A stretch of DNA of 64,000 bases from Isoetes taiwanensis (GCA_021234155.1 JAJEKV010000030.1:5066050-5130049); one strand, 5' to 3'; counted from the first letter of the stretch, positions 24,245 to 36,697 are shown. Numbers and translations: made by a program. Notes: generated by a model not told the origin, from the sequence alone.

Positions 24245-25560
24245 TCAGAACTGCATTTGTACATCAGTATCAACATCTTTGCAAATCACATGAACCACGT
24301 TAATACTACCAAAGAGATTATTGGCGCTGCCCATAACTTCCTGCAGCCAACACCAAGAATTTATCATTTGGCACGTGTCATATATGTCAATTTTTCCATT
24401 GATTAAGTAATTTATACCTGGTAGATTCCAGTCAAAAATAGGCCATTAAGATAGGTTTCTCCTTTTATAATCTTATGCACTGGCAGTGAGCTTGCAGTCT
24501 CCCCATCTCCAATGAACCTATGTAATTTGCCATACAGGTTAAGTCAGCCAACATTTTTTGAACAGTAGACCTTTCATTCAAACGCAGCAAAGGCATAATG
24601 GGGACGACCTGGCCTATAACCCAACAATCAGGAGCTGAACAGAATACGCAGAGATTGATGTGATAAATGGTGGCCAATGAAAAGTCCAACTTCTGAAGCT
24701 CATCGGGCAATTCATGGGCCTTGGAAAATGCAATTACATGATGACAAACAACCTCATATAAAGCCTCAGCCTTTGCTATTTGCTCAACACTCAGACACCC
24801 AAGCTTAAGAAGGCTTAAAGCTTCCATTTTGAATTGTTTGGTATCATCATAGGCTTCTTGAAGCTTTAACTAATCCAAAGATCTGTATACTTGATAGAGG
24901 CTGAGATCAGATAGTCTTCTCGATCATGTTCTAATAGAACCTCCTCCCTAGAAGGCTTAGCAGCTTTGATATTGTCAACAGTAATTCCAGTTAATTTACT
25001 TCTATATAGCAATTTCAAGTTCATTGCTGTAGTCTCCTAAGAATGCCCGCTAGTATTAAGTACATCAAATACAAACATTGAATGATTGAGAAGCCAGTGC
25101 TCGGCCATTTTCAAAGATAATGTGAGGTTGAGATACTCCTCTCAAAATGCATGCATCAACCAGTGCTGCTACAACATCGTCTGCATAATTCGAGAAATAG
25201 TAGCATGTTACAGTCCAAAGTAAAATTAGTTTTCAAGTACAAATACCTGCATGCTATAACTGGTTGATGCACTCGACTGGCCATTGTAGTCTCTTCGAAG
25301 GCCACCTCTAGCATCTATATATCGCTGCTGAATAGTTCGAAATTTTATGATAAGCTATGGTTTGCTTATCAGCTGAATTATATAACAAAAAGTAAGGACA
25401 ATGTGCAGATCACATTCTGCACACTTACCTTATCATTGCTGCACCAATCAAGGCTAATTAACAAAATGTATGGCTTGCTTCACGCACAGCTTCTTTAATA
25501 GTGGAAAATAGATGGTATTTGTGAACCAATGTGAAAATGCAGTATCTGGAGACTGTCTAA
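24245..25560 (-). pseudogene. Arginine decarboxylase (plant biosynthetic, SpeA-type), decayed C-terminal half
   Basis: Arginine decarboxylase makes agmatine from arginine (PLP-dependent, polyamine synthesis). Minus-strand blocks appear in the family order: LQILHFHIGSQIPS (about 25555-25510), YIDARGGLRRDYNG (about 25320-25275), DACILRGVSQPHI with ENGRALAS (about 25160-25095), KLGCLSVEQIAKAEALYEVV (about 24810-24755), IYHINLCVFCSAPDCW and IGQVVPIMPLLRL (about 24670-24580), FIGDGETASSLPVHK (about 24510-24460), TGIYQ, then after a 77-base intron (24341-24417, GT-AG) EVMGSANNLFGSINVVHV, with a stop at 24245. Introns also seem to separate the first blocks. At least two frameshifts (near 25090 and in the DLTC-to-FIGDG step near 24515) and internal stops break the frame. 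The normal protein has about 700 residues; the N-terminal half was not found. Confidence 0.85.
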
Positions 25561-25625
25561 CATGCCTTCCTACACAATTTTTGTGAATCAGAACTTGTGG
25601 CAGAAAAAAAAATTAACCTATACTT

Positions 25626-25972
25626 CTATACACAGGCCAGCTGCTCAATAGAATGCTTTATCTACCAGTAATGTGTATATGCTGCAAACAGTAGCACAAA
25701 GCTTGCCTTGCATGAGAAGAACGGTGGAGGTTGATAGCATCTATGGTTTTTCTGAAAAATAGAATATTGAAGAAAATAGAAGGCAGCGTGGTATGGTTGA
25801 ATCTTACCTAGTTCTAGAACTGTAAATCTGTCTGCACTTCAAAGATTCAACCGCTCCAATTGACAAAGATTTATTTGAAGAAATAGATAATTTTGAATGA
25901 CTTCTATACACAGACCAGCTGCTCAGAATGCTTTATTTACGGGTAATGTGTATGTGCTGCAAAAATAGCACA
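25626..25972 (+). repeat. Direct repeat pair upstream of the arginine decarboxylase relic
   Basis: ACTTCTATACACAG.CCAGC with about 80 bases of following sequence occurs at 25622-25705 and again, diverged, at 25902-25972. Confidence 0.8.
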
Positions 25973-26869
25973 AAGTTTGAGAGGAATGCACATTAGTAAA
26001 ACAGAGCAAAAGGTGAGTGAATCTTTTCTGTCCAATGCAATCAAAGTCTGAAGTTGGGCATCAGATATGTCCTAAAAGAGATATGTCCTGAAAGCTACCA
26101 AAAGCTACCAGACATTTGTAGTACAACAATTGTTATTGCATAGCTCAAACCATATACTCTTATCAGGAGACTCCAGGAAACGAATACACTTTAATGCCAT
26201 TTCAGGAACTTTCTAAGGAATATTTGAATAGAGAAAATGTGAAGAAATTTGATGCTGTGAAGAACTTTGATGCTATGTCAGTTGATATCTCGTCAAAGCC
26301 CCCTGAAGAACATTCAACATGATTTTACCTATCAGAAATCTCTAAGCTCACAAAAACTCCAGAAGAACAACTCCAGAGTCTGGATTTGAAGGGTCTGTAT
26401 CTGATTCAATTGAAAAAGGTGGCCGTGGAGATCAGTAAGCTCACAAAAAAGGTTAAAACAATCTAAAATCTGGCGACCAATCTTACCTTCCAAGATCCGT
26501 TAGGCAAAAGAAAAACTCTAGAAGCTTTGAATGCGGAAAAAAGAAATATTGTCGTTAGTTTTAGCAAGTCATCCAAAGCCGTGTTTTACCTGGTGTTGGC
26601 AGATGCCAGATAAAATGGTGTCTACTTAGGTTTCCAGGATCGTCATCGGACCTAGCTGAGATGCGAAAATGAGAATCTCTGAGGCGCCAAAGTGAGCCAA
26701 GGAGAATCAGGAAAATCATAGAGCAAAATTTCGTGAAGGAGCCAGTCCAAGTTTTCTTGCTGAATGCTTCGTGAAGGAGCAGGCCATCAGAATTTTTCCT
26801 TCAATCCAAGTTTTCTTGCTGAAAGCTAGTGCTCAAGTTCAAATTCGTAGCATTTAATTTCGGCAACTT

Positions 26870-26980
26870 GGATCCCGCAGGGGAGCCGCAAGATGAAAGG
26901 GAACGCCGCATGCGGCGTTACATGCGGCCTTCCCTTGGCACGGCAACCAAAGCCATCTCAAAATAAAAAAGAAGATATGA
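26870..26980 (+). repeat. Second copy of the hairpin leader
   Basis: CCCGCAGGGGAG, the hairpin at 26899-26934 (one mismatch in the right arm) and CCATCTCAAAATAAAAAAGA match 20311-20407 closely. Here no ORF1 coding sequence follows. Just upstream, TCCAAGTTTTCTTGCTGAA occurs twice (about 26746 and 26802). Confidence 0.75.
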
Positions 26981-27374
26981 ATTGTATTGTGCATCTAATT
27001 ACTCTCAACAGAATATAAACCTTCTGAATGCAAGGGGCGTACAAACAAATCTCTTCCATTTTTCCAAATACACTCTTTTGACTCAACAATCATGAAAGCC
27101 CGATAATTATGACAGCCCAGGGATTTGGACTCTTTTGTGATCAATGATTTCATGCAGATCTCATTAAAAAAAAGGGGCGCGGAAGCTAACCTTCTAAGAA
27201 AGAAGTCGACAAAGAAAATAGATTATACTTATAACGAATATCAACATATCAATAAAATACAAAGGCACTTTACGCCTTAGGATCTGGCAGGTTTTTCTTC
27301 TTGTTATATGTGTTATATGCAGATTCAAAATTGCGACCATAGTACTCAGGATCCCTAATGCGTAAGACCTGCGT

Positions 27375-27645
27375 AAGTTCAGTTGAATACAAAAACTGGA
27401 GGGCAATTTAGGAAACTTGAAATGTTACATAAGGGTATACGTTGACCACGGCATTTAGTGAACTAATGAAAAATTAGAGGCATCCAGTAAAAGGCATTCA
27501 GTTGAATACAAAAACTCGAGGGCAGTTTGTGAAACTTAAAATGTTACAAACGGGTATACGTTGACCACAGTGAAAATAATGAAAAATTAGAGGCATCCGG
27601 CAAAATTCGTTAAATCATAAGGGCATTTTATAATTTTTCCCAGCT
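27375..27645. repeat. Tandem duplication of about 110 bp with a MITE-like right end
   Basis: Two copies begin GTTGAATACAAAAACT.GAGG (27380 and 27490) and run to GAAAAATTAGAGGCATCC. The right edge, CATAAGGGCATTTTATAATTTTTCCC, resembles the right arm of the 11.75-kb MITE, so this may be a decayed, internally duplicated relative. The matching left end is not clear. Confidence 0.6.
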
Positions 27646-28641
27646 TTATCAAGTTCCAAAAGATAATAAAACCACAACATAACATGACGAACTTGCAAAA
27701 TGGAACTTGGACGCTTGGTCAAATGCAATTACAATACCCGAACGCATGGAATATGTGAGTGTTGGGATTAACAAGCTGAGGCTGTATGCTTTGCTAGAGC
27801 GACACGAGCACATCTAGGCAACCACTTTTGCAAAATGCGGTTATGGACAAGGTTAGATGAACTGCTTAATTGTTTGCTTGAAAATTTTAAACATGCTTCG
27901 ACCTACACAATGCATCCAAAAGTCTTTACAAAGATGTATTGAGCTTGCTTAGCGACATTCATTGTTGCTAATAAAGCGGTCTATTGTTGGAAGGATAAAC
28001 CAACCTCTTTGAATTTAGATCTACATTTAGATCATCAAAGCAGTCAGGCACTTCATGCTTCTATTAGCCCGAATTCTACAGCACATGCAATTCTAGTCTC
28101 CTGGTTGTATCCATTGGATTATTAGGTATTCAGTTTTCAAAGACTTGGTACGGTACTCATTTTGAGACCGTTTTACATCCTTCTATCTCACCAAGGATCT
28201 AGCTGGAAGATAAAACTGTATAAGCTGATCAAGGGATGCAGTACTTTTTACAACAATATCTAGTTAGCATAAGCATATGCACGTGTTTCCCTAAGCATGG
28301 TAAGAAAAGTTTTCTCCCAAAGATGTCAAAGCTCCCTCAACTATGTTCAACATCAGTTGAGGCTTTATGTTACTCTCATAAGATGGAGTTCTTATCAATG
28401 AAGTTCTTGCCAAATTTCTTGGTTTTTAGAACCACTGCCTGCTGAAATGAGGTGAAGTTCTGCCTCTCGTTTATATATTCTGCATCGTCCTCTATCCAAG
28501 GCAGAATATTGGATAAGAGATGTGACTCCCAGAATCATGGGATTCTGCAGTGCATTGATCTAGATATTCTTTACTAGGGCAGCCAAATACTCGCGAATAA
28601 AGCCTCGGGTTTGATCCTCGGAATGATTGGCATGATAATTT
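27646..28641. other. Noncoding stretch downstream of pyruvate kinase
   Basis: I see no gene. Part of it would be the 3' flank of the minus-strand pyruvate kinase gene. Confidence 0.5.
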
Positions 28642-30508
28642 TCATGTTGCTTTCATAATTTTAATCATGGAAGCGTGCCCTACGCGATGAAGAGCAACTA
28701 CTGCATCATTGTGAGTGCATAGTCCTCTTTCTATGGCATGCTGGAGAGCTGCATTGATAATCTCATCAATCACATCAGCATCTGTGGTTCTTGGGGAACC
28801 TTCAGCAATGATAGGGATCAGGCCCCTACAAATTAGTCCATGCCTGGCAGGTTGTCTCTGAGCACATGACCATGATAATTCTCCAGCTGTCCAGACAGGA
28901 ATAGTCACAGAAAGTACAGGTACTGAAGGCCTAAACTTTGTCACCAACTTGGCTGTTCTACCAGATTGTGTCAATACCACAATCAAAGCAGCTTTTACTT
29001 TATACGCAGTGCCAACAGCACTTGATGCCAAGCTCTCCAAAGGAGACATGGGAAGAGGAATACGTCTGAAAATTGATTTGAAGACAGCTTCATAATCTAT
29101 TGATGCCTCTGCTTCCAAACATATGCGTTGCATCACTTTTATTGCTATCTCTGGATAAGCTCCTGCAGCAGTTTCTCCACTGAGCATGACGCAATCTGTG
29201 CCATCAAGCACTGCATTTGCTACGTCAGTGCATTCTGCTCGCGTAGGCCTTGGTGACTTGATCATTGACTCCAGCATTTGGGTTGCAGTTACCACTGGTT
29301 TGCCAGCCGCATTGCACTTGTATATCATCATCTTTTGTGCCAGAAATATTTTTTCAATTGGAATCTCCATGCCAAGATCACCTCTAGCCACCATAATAGC
29401 ATCTGTCTCTTTTAATATATCATCAAAATTCTGAAGGCCTTCTTGGTTTCCACCTAGAGCATATATCGCCATCATCAGTATCTTTTAGGACGGGTGAAGG
29501 AAGTGAAAAAGGTTGAGAGCTAACTTTTGAAATTATTTGGATAGTTCTTGCATGCTCCCCAAGAACTTCTCGAATGTTTATAATATCTTGGCCCTTCCAA
29601 CAAAAAGAAGCTGCAATGAAGTCAATTTTATTAGGGATTCCCCATTTTAAGAAGTCTTCCTTGTCTTTCTCTGTGATAGTTGGAAGATCTACTATGACCC
29701 CAGGCAAATTGACGTTTTTCCTTTCACCTAATACTGCAGTATTTTCACAGCGTGATTTTTAACGGTGCCTGCAGATGCATCACAGGATACTACAGTCAAC
29801 GTAATAGTGCCATCAGAGCATAGAATCTGGTTTCCAGGCTTTACGCCCTTCGTTAGCTTTTATAGGACATAGCAATCATCTCAGAATCTCCCTTGTATTC
29901 ATAGTCTGTTGTAATGCAAATTTCTTTGCCCTCAACAAGCTGAACAGATTTTCCATCTTTCAGCATTCCTGTACGTATCTCTGACCCTGCATGAGTCAGG
30001 ACTTGTGTTATTGATCCACATACTGTAAATAACATAGTGACACTGGAAAAATCGTTATGACTTATTGTTAATATCATATATAAATAGATATATATAAATA
30101 TTTCCAGATAACATTGCTGCTGATGACAGAAGCCAAATATTAATCTCGCCTTACAACTGGTTTTGAAGTTGAGAGACAAGTAATTGTTCTATGATTTGAT
30201 AGCTATAAGAATGTAGGAAGAAAACTGTTACGAAGAGGAAACTGCACCTTGGTATCAAGCATAACTGCACACATTATTTGAGTGTTATTAATTGCTTTCT
30301 TCAAATTTTCCAGGGTTTCTTGATGGTACTCGTAGGATCCATGAGAGAAATTGAACCTCGCAACATTCATGCCTCCTTTCAACATCTTTTCTAGCATTGG
30401 AACATCCCGCGACTTGGGACCAAGTGTGCAAATGATTTTTGTTTTTGGTGGTTGTCCTGATGCCGTAGGCTTCACATTCAGTATTGCATCCATGTCTAAT
30501 TTCTCCAT
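28642..30508 (-). pseudogene. Cytosolic pyruvate kinase gene with three frameshifts
   Basis: Pyruvate kinase converts phosphoenolpyruvate and ADP to pyruvate and ATP in glycolysis. Exon 1 (30508-30248) starts MEKLDMDAIL and contains KTKIICTLGP and GMNVARFNFSHGSYEYH, ending at MLDTK with a GT donor. Exon 2 (29986-29525) begins GSEIRTGMLKDG (the usual GPEIRTG, here with serine) and contains LPGVIVDLPTITEKDKEDF and a modified FIAASF block. Exon 3 (29453-28642) carries FDDIL, MVARGDLGMEIP, KSPRPTRAE..DVANAVLDG, CVMLSGETAAGAYP and the C-terminal HRVGHASMIKI, then a stop. Introns are 261 and 71 bases with GT-AG ends. Single missing bases near 29858, 29757 and 29447 each shift the frame; the last falls in the metal-binding E-N-Q-E-G segment. 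The length fits the family (about 510 residues), and no chloroplast transit peptide is seen. It is a young pseudogene or a gene with assembly indels. Confidence 0.9.
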
Positions 30509-31335
30509 TGCAGATTACTGACAGTTCAGAAGTGGTTTCCTTGTCTCTTCAATGCCATTCATCTTGTAAAGGTCCCATTAGAACATTTATCATCTTCGCT
30601 ATTTTCTAACCAAATACCAATAGAAGTTAGCTCATACTTCGGCACAAAATTTATTATAAAAAGACCTTATTTATATACAAGATGCGAAAAGCTTTTCTGT
30701 TTTTGGCAGAACTTGGAACTTTTATAATGTGCGTAAGTGATTAACTCCTCCGCGATTAATCGTAAGTGACACTTTCAAAATGGAGAGTTTGGGAAGACAT
30801 CCGGCACGTAACAAAAGATGCTGGAGATAGAAAAGAAATTAAGCATGGCGAGGGAGTTGAACTCTTAGATACATGGGCCACAGAAAGCCACAGATGCCTG
30901 AGTTGAACAAAAAGCTTAGTGGCTTTCAGTGGCTTTCGGGAGACTATCAGGAATTGAACAAAAGCTCAGTCATTGATAGCCCCAGATTGTGGTTAGAACA
31001 TTGTCCAGGATTTACAGAATGGGCTGACAGTTTGGATTCTGTTCCTCAATAATTCTAATGTTTCTGATTCTGATGCATTATTTAGGGCTGTGATAATGAC
31101 AGTTTGGATTCTGTTCCTTCCTTTAATGAGGTTCTGGTGCAAGATAACATGCAGGTTGCAGATAAGGATCTGTAGCTTGATGTTTGTCAAGCATATCGAA
31201 ATGCAAGAACAATTTCAAGTAGGCTCTGATCTTCATTCACAATGGCTCCTTAAGTTTGGTTTGGGCAGGGTAAGCTCTGAGATGTCTTGAGATTCTTGCT
31301 ATAGGTGCAGTTAGTGCCCACTGTAATTATGCTCT
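30509..31335. other. Upstream flank of pyruvate kinase
   Basis: No gene recognised. GACAGTTTGGATTCTGTTCC occurs twice (about 31027 and 31099) just before the copia fragment, probably as part of it. Confidence 0.4.
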
Positions 31336-31712
31336 AATGGATCAAGTTCTTTCTTCTACTGATCCTAAAATGTTCAAGCAAGCTGCAACTGATCCTAAGT
31401 GGCTACAAGCACTGCAAGAGGAGAACAAAATATCATTAGGATGGCTCTGTTTTAAAATACAAAGCACGCAATCGCCAAGGGCTTACTCCAAAGGAAGGCT
31501 TAGATTATTCCATAGTCTTAAGGTTGTCTCCCATTATCTCCAAAGGTTGTCATTGCAGTTGCAGCTAAAAAGTATATCAGATGGATCTAGAATGGATTTG
31601 AGTCAGCATTTTTAAAAGGGGATCTTGATGAGAAGATTTTTATGGATCAGCCACCTGAGGTTAAGGGGAAGGAGAAGTTGGTCTGCGAAGGCGTAAAACA
31701 GGCACCAAGGTG
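31336..31712 (+). mobile_element. Ty1/copia RT fragment
   Basis: The first segment reads LSSTDPKMFKQAATDPKWLQ then ALQEE, a standard lead-in to the copia RT. Pieces in other frames give YKARNRQGLTPKEGLDYS (near 31456-31510) and FLKGDLDEKIFMDQPPE (near 31607-31660), corresponding to YKARLVAKGFTQ.EGLDY and FLHGDLEEEVYM.QP. GVKQAPR near 31690 corresponds to GLKQ.PR. Intervening sequence is shortened and frames shift, so this is a deleted relic. Confidence 0.8.
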
Positions 31713-33764
31713 CTGATACGGGAAAATAAACACAAGAGTGGACATAAAACATGATATGCGTCTTAGTCACAACAGCAATATATTAGATGCGTTACTTGTT
31801 AAGGTTCAAATGGCAGATACATGCGATGCATGCACTTGAAGCATTTCTGAAGATTCTTGACAATTATTCTGCATGATAGATTCTCAATCAATCCGAATGA
31901 ACCATATATATATATAAAGAGAAAAAAGGGGCAACATTCTATTCAAAAGAGGACAACATTAACATAGTTGAGAAGATGATGCAAATAATCCATCCAAAGC
32001 AGAGGCTCCATCTAATACTCTCTAATGTTAGCATGGCCAAAAAGTCACGAGGCCCATTCTCAATTTCTGTAGGCTCATGGAAGGTTGCACGACCATAATT
32101 GACATCCAAAGGCTCATTCAAAGGTGCACAAGATGCTGCAGACACCCTACTTCTATGATCCCAAGCTGCAGAGTCAATGCAAGACATCAGCTGACGGAGT
32201 CCAATTCCAATCTATTAAGTTGCGTCACTAACTTAGGAAGAATATGCCTATACCCGAGTTATAGTCCATTTCCCATATGTTTAGATAAATCTCTTAACCT
32301 TAGCTGAATAATCAGTACTAACATAAATCCTTAGGTAGGTTTTGAAACAACAAGCTTCCAAAGAATCTCCCATACCACGTAGTAAACAGGCTAGTCATAT
32401 AAGCCAATGCCCGCTGTAGGAGTTATGATGATTTATTCTACTCTGAGCTTTAAGGCTTGAGGTTTTGGAGAAAAACTGGTACCTCTCTGAGTCTTCTGCT
32501 AATTTGAAGAATGCATTTGTACGAATCATCCTTGCAGTTAAAATCTGACAAATAAATTGGGACATTCTGAAAGATCTAGGATAGAAACACAAAAAAGCAT
32601 GAAAAGGAGGTCATCCGCACTCCATTGTGGCGTCTCCCTCCCTCGCCCATCCACTACAAATTTACTAACACCCCTTCTGATGAGTAACAGCCCTCAGACT
32701 TTAATACATTCTTTCTTTCTAAAACTGATAAAGCTGCAAAAAATTGCTACATTTCAGGTTCTTCAAATGAAGTATGTCCTTAAAATTAGTGAACCTTTGA
32801 CCTACCAAAGACTTCGTAAAGCGAACTGGTGTGTAATCACTGCTTCTCAAAACAAAACAGACTTGCAAATAAAACCATGTTTGTCAAGGGATACTTGCAT
32901 CTTTTGCATGCTTCACTGCTTTAGAATTGTCGCAAAGCCATGTTTCTGGACGAAGATCCTAAATACTCAAATGAATGAAGTCATAACATCACTTGAATGG
33001 CAGTAGACGTTGCCTTTAATTCATAGTAATTGACGAGAAGCCCCTTGGACTTTTGCGAGCCTCCTTTATCCACTGGGGTCGGGGACATACACCCATTGCA
33101 AGCATCTCATAGCAATGGACTAGTTCTTTGGTGCTTTCAGCACTTCTAACAGTGCTCTTGGAATGCCTTTGTTGCCCAATTTTTACATGAGTCCTTGAGT
33201 CAGTGACATATATGCCTTTCCATGTTCATTTTCTATGCCTCCTCAACATTAAACAATGATCAACAGCTTGGAAGAGTAGGTGTCACAGAAGAAAAACAAG
33301 GAAGTAAGGCATTGACAAATTATTATGCGCTTCTATCTAGAAAAGGGTGGAGAAAAATAATGCTAAGGTTTGACTTGGGCTTGAACAAAAAATGCTGGAA
33401 ACAACGGAATCTTAAGTATAAACGCTGACCTAAAGAATCTGGGTTCAAAAAATGTTGCTCAGAAAGGAAGACTTTTGGAGGCATCGTATGTGAATGACAT
33501 AGAATCAGGCTGACATTGCACCACCTGTAAAGCACATTTCTTAAATTCAGATAATAGTGGTCCTAGCAGGCACTAGATTTCAATGAAAAATACTCCAAGG
33601 CCACCGCAAAGACAACACTCAAACTAACCAACAAATAACACAACACGTCACGCATTGTCGGGCTTTTAGGATTATTATGCTATAACAATGACTCAGTGGT
33701 GCAGAGACAAATTTTTTTGGGGTTGCCCTATGGTAGGTGGGTTGGTACGATATGTTGTTTTATG

Positions 33765-33830
33765 CTGTTGGATGTACCATTTTGAGGATCCAGATTAGAA
33801 ATCCCTGCTGCGTTATGTGGTGTTAGTGGG
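33765..33830 (+). repeat. Dispersed repeat copy A
   Basis: TGGATGTACCATTTTGAGGA followed by a GAAATC..TGCTGCGTTATGTGG-like segment matches 35440-35510 in the same orientation. Confidence 0.7.
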
Positions 33831-35111
33831 TGACTAGTTTGTCGTTGATTGTCGAGGGGCAGTGTCCGTCTGCCTCTTCTTGGGTATGGTAAAGATTGTT
33901 TTCTTCCCTCCCCCCCTTTTTTTAAAAGTTGTTTGTAGGCAGGTGATCTAAGGTGGCTGCACTTTGATGAAGCTAACCAAACAGACTGCGTATTGAATAT
34001 AATAGAATGGCAGAGTTGCGATGGCATGGCAGTTCTCCTTTTTCTTTTTCTGTTCTTTTTTGAAAGCAATGGCAGTTGGCTATCTTAGCAATTTCTTTCT
34101 TATTTTTTCCATGTTCTAAAGGTGTTCTATAGGCACTGAGGCAGTGAGACATGGCAGTAGCGGATGAAAGTTAACAGGGTTTAAAGAACAATAGTGATAG
34201 CAGCAATTTCGTTTCTCAAAAAGGTATCGAGATGAGGAGGTTGGCAGATATAATAAATACACAAGAAACATTCTCTATTTACTATGCATCCTTCTATTCT
34301 TATTCTGCTGGCCAGTCAAAACAAGAAAGAAGAAGCATTTCATACCTCGTCGTTTCTTTATTCTCTGCTTGCATTTCTGCCCCAGTCCTTGGATATCAGA
34401 TGGGTATTCTGCATATGGTGAAGATTATCATAATGAAAGTATCATACCAGTAGAATGTTGCTTTGTCCGGGTGAAGCCACTAAACATGTAACATCGTTTC
34501 ATCCGTAGATGACAGACACTAAAGCCCCAACCCAGGTTATGGCAATGTAAAACATCTGATTGATAATATCCAAGAACATCCTAAGATATTCATGCACTAG
34601 CTCCACTGTATTCGGCATTATGTTCAGAGTAGCGGCTATTTAGTGGCGGAATTGAACCGCTTAAAACCAGGTAATAAGATATACACTATTTCAATCAATA
34701 TTCATATGCAGTAGCATTCACAACAGAATAACATCATTTTTCTTCTAAGCTCTTAGGCAAGGGCATACAGCAACAGAATCAAACCATCTTGAAGTCGAAC
34801 AATCATTTTTTTTTCTAACCTCTTAGGCAAGGACAATAAATCATTATGGGTTATCATTTACTATCTGCTGTAGGACTGTTTGAATGAGAGCATAAATAAG
34901 TAACAATCAAACAACAACCCAGGTCATATATAATCAAATTCAAACTTCTATTAATGCTATCCAGACAGAGTCATCAAATATCCAGATCATAAGGACAGTT
35001 TACAATTGATTGCATAAGCATATAACAAGCTTAATGTTTGTAGTAGACTAGCATAAGTTTCTTTATGATCAAATCTAAAACATTTAATGCATAGAAAGCA
35101 ACAAAGCTTAC

Positions 35112-35302
35112 TTAACACGCACAACTGCTGCACCGAATGAAATGCTTTATTCTCCCATTCGCGAACTGCCTGATTCAATCCGTTCTTCCAAATCCGCTGC
35201 TCTCTTCTTCTGAACGTGGCTGCCCTAAGAATTTCCTTCGTGGTTGCTTCTTGCAGCGGCTGCCCTAAGAACCTCCTCCAAAACGTTTTTCTTCCAGGCA
35301 TT
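35112..35302 (-). CDS. Possible first exon, family not recognised
   Basis: The minus-strand frame starts MPGRKTFWRRFLGQPLQEAT and continues with a basic, helix-like stretch (ILRAATFRRREQRIWKNGLN) to FHSVQQLCVL, followed by a plausible GTAAGC donor. A TGCCCTAAGAA motif is duplicated inside it. I know no family with this sequence; it may be an arginine-rich chance ORF. Confidence 0.25.
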
Positions 35303-35434
35303 TAGGGCTTTTCATGACAACCCTTAGATTAGACCAGTAAACAATCTCTGCCCTTTAATATTTTTGTCACACCACTTTAGCTAGTGGATATTTTTTGGGT
35401 TGCTGGAAGGGCAAACCCTTCCGATGTAGGTTGA

Positions 35435-35510
35435 TGTAGGTGGATGTACCATTTTAAGGGTCCCGGTTGAAAATCTATGCTGCATTATGTGGCATTGTTA
35501 GTGAGGAGCT
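35435..35510 (+). repeat. Dispersed repeat copy B
   Basis: Partner of 33765-33830: TGGATGTACCATTTTAAGGG then ATGCTGCATTATGTGGCATT. The flanks differ. Confidence 0.7.
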
Positions 35511-36697
35511 CCTTTGCCATTTAGACGCTCAGTTTGACCTCTGTCTGGCAAAACTTGGCCATATTCACATGGGACAGGTCCTCCATATTCAGCAAAAAAC
35601 ATTTCTCATTCGATAGTTTCTTCAATCGTATGAACAACAAGAATAGATGGGGCAAGCCTTGGAAGGACGACTGAAGAAGTTGTCCATGCACTCAATGGAT
35701 CTAGCTTCTATTGTGTAAGGTTTGAATATTTATGGAGCTTATTTGGAAGGACCTCAGGTTTCCTTGGATTTGTAATTTCTTTGAAGGTGTAATCCTTCCG
35801 ATCTCAAAAGAGGTTTTGAAATAGGTCTTAATGATGATTCCGGAAGGATATCAGTTCATTTCTGAGCAATCAGGCCTCTGGTTTTTTGGGATTTACATTT
35901 TTAAGTCAGTCCAATCATTAAGATCAGTCATTGGGCATTCTGAAGGACATGCAATTGATAGGCAACCCCGAGTGCGATAGCACATTTTTTTTCTTTACCG
36001 ATATGGCAAATAAACCCCAGGGTGTTTGGTTAAGGCTAAGTTCACGTGTTCAGTTGTAAATAGTACTATATCATAGGTGACTACTACTATATTCAGATGT
36101 CATTTTTTTCAAAATAAAAAATAAAAAAATCGGCTTTTCAAGGCTCGGATTCCACTCTGGTATGAATGAACCAACAGTTCAGGGTCTTCAAATAATCCTT
36201 ATACGTAATGAAAATTGCCTTAAGATATGATTCCATTGGAGCTCAGTAGTTTACCTTCTTATGCCAACATATGCATTCCATTTTGCCCCCTAACTATCAG
36301 GCAATGTGGTAGGAAAAAGGTTTCTTTTTCTTTTTTTTTTTAAACTTCAACCTTTCGATTTTTTGAAACAAGACTATAACATCTCGAGTTATTTGACAGC
36401 TCTTCTGAAATTAGATTGCTCCGTGTAAAATTCTCTAGATTTTATAAATCTGTATTGTTCTTTGATGCAGATGGATCGACAACCTGGTATTGTGCATGAC
36501 ACACACGAACTTGATATCCAGCAAGACAATGAGATGCACTCTCGAACCATCTTCCATATCCTCAAAAATTCTATTGCCACCAATCTGCACTTACACAACA
36601 ACCAACATTTCCATTTTCTGCTTCCAATTTACCTTTCTATCATCTTCATAGCAATAATACTATGCCATTACCACCTTTTATGAACCAAGTGCCATAC

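Larger units (their letters stand above)
31713..36461. other. Largely noncoding stretch
   Basis: The longest ORF (32557-33006, plus strand) has composition typical of chance translation and no recognisable domain. A pair of dispersed repeats (33768 and 35438) and one exon-like segment (35112-35302) are listed separately. A short TA run lies near 31905. Confidence 0.4.

Noticed and set aside
32557-33006. 149-codon ORF
   Set aside because: Composition looks like chance translation, with no recognisable motif and no splice context.
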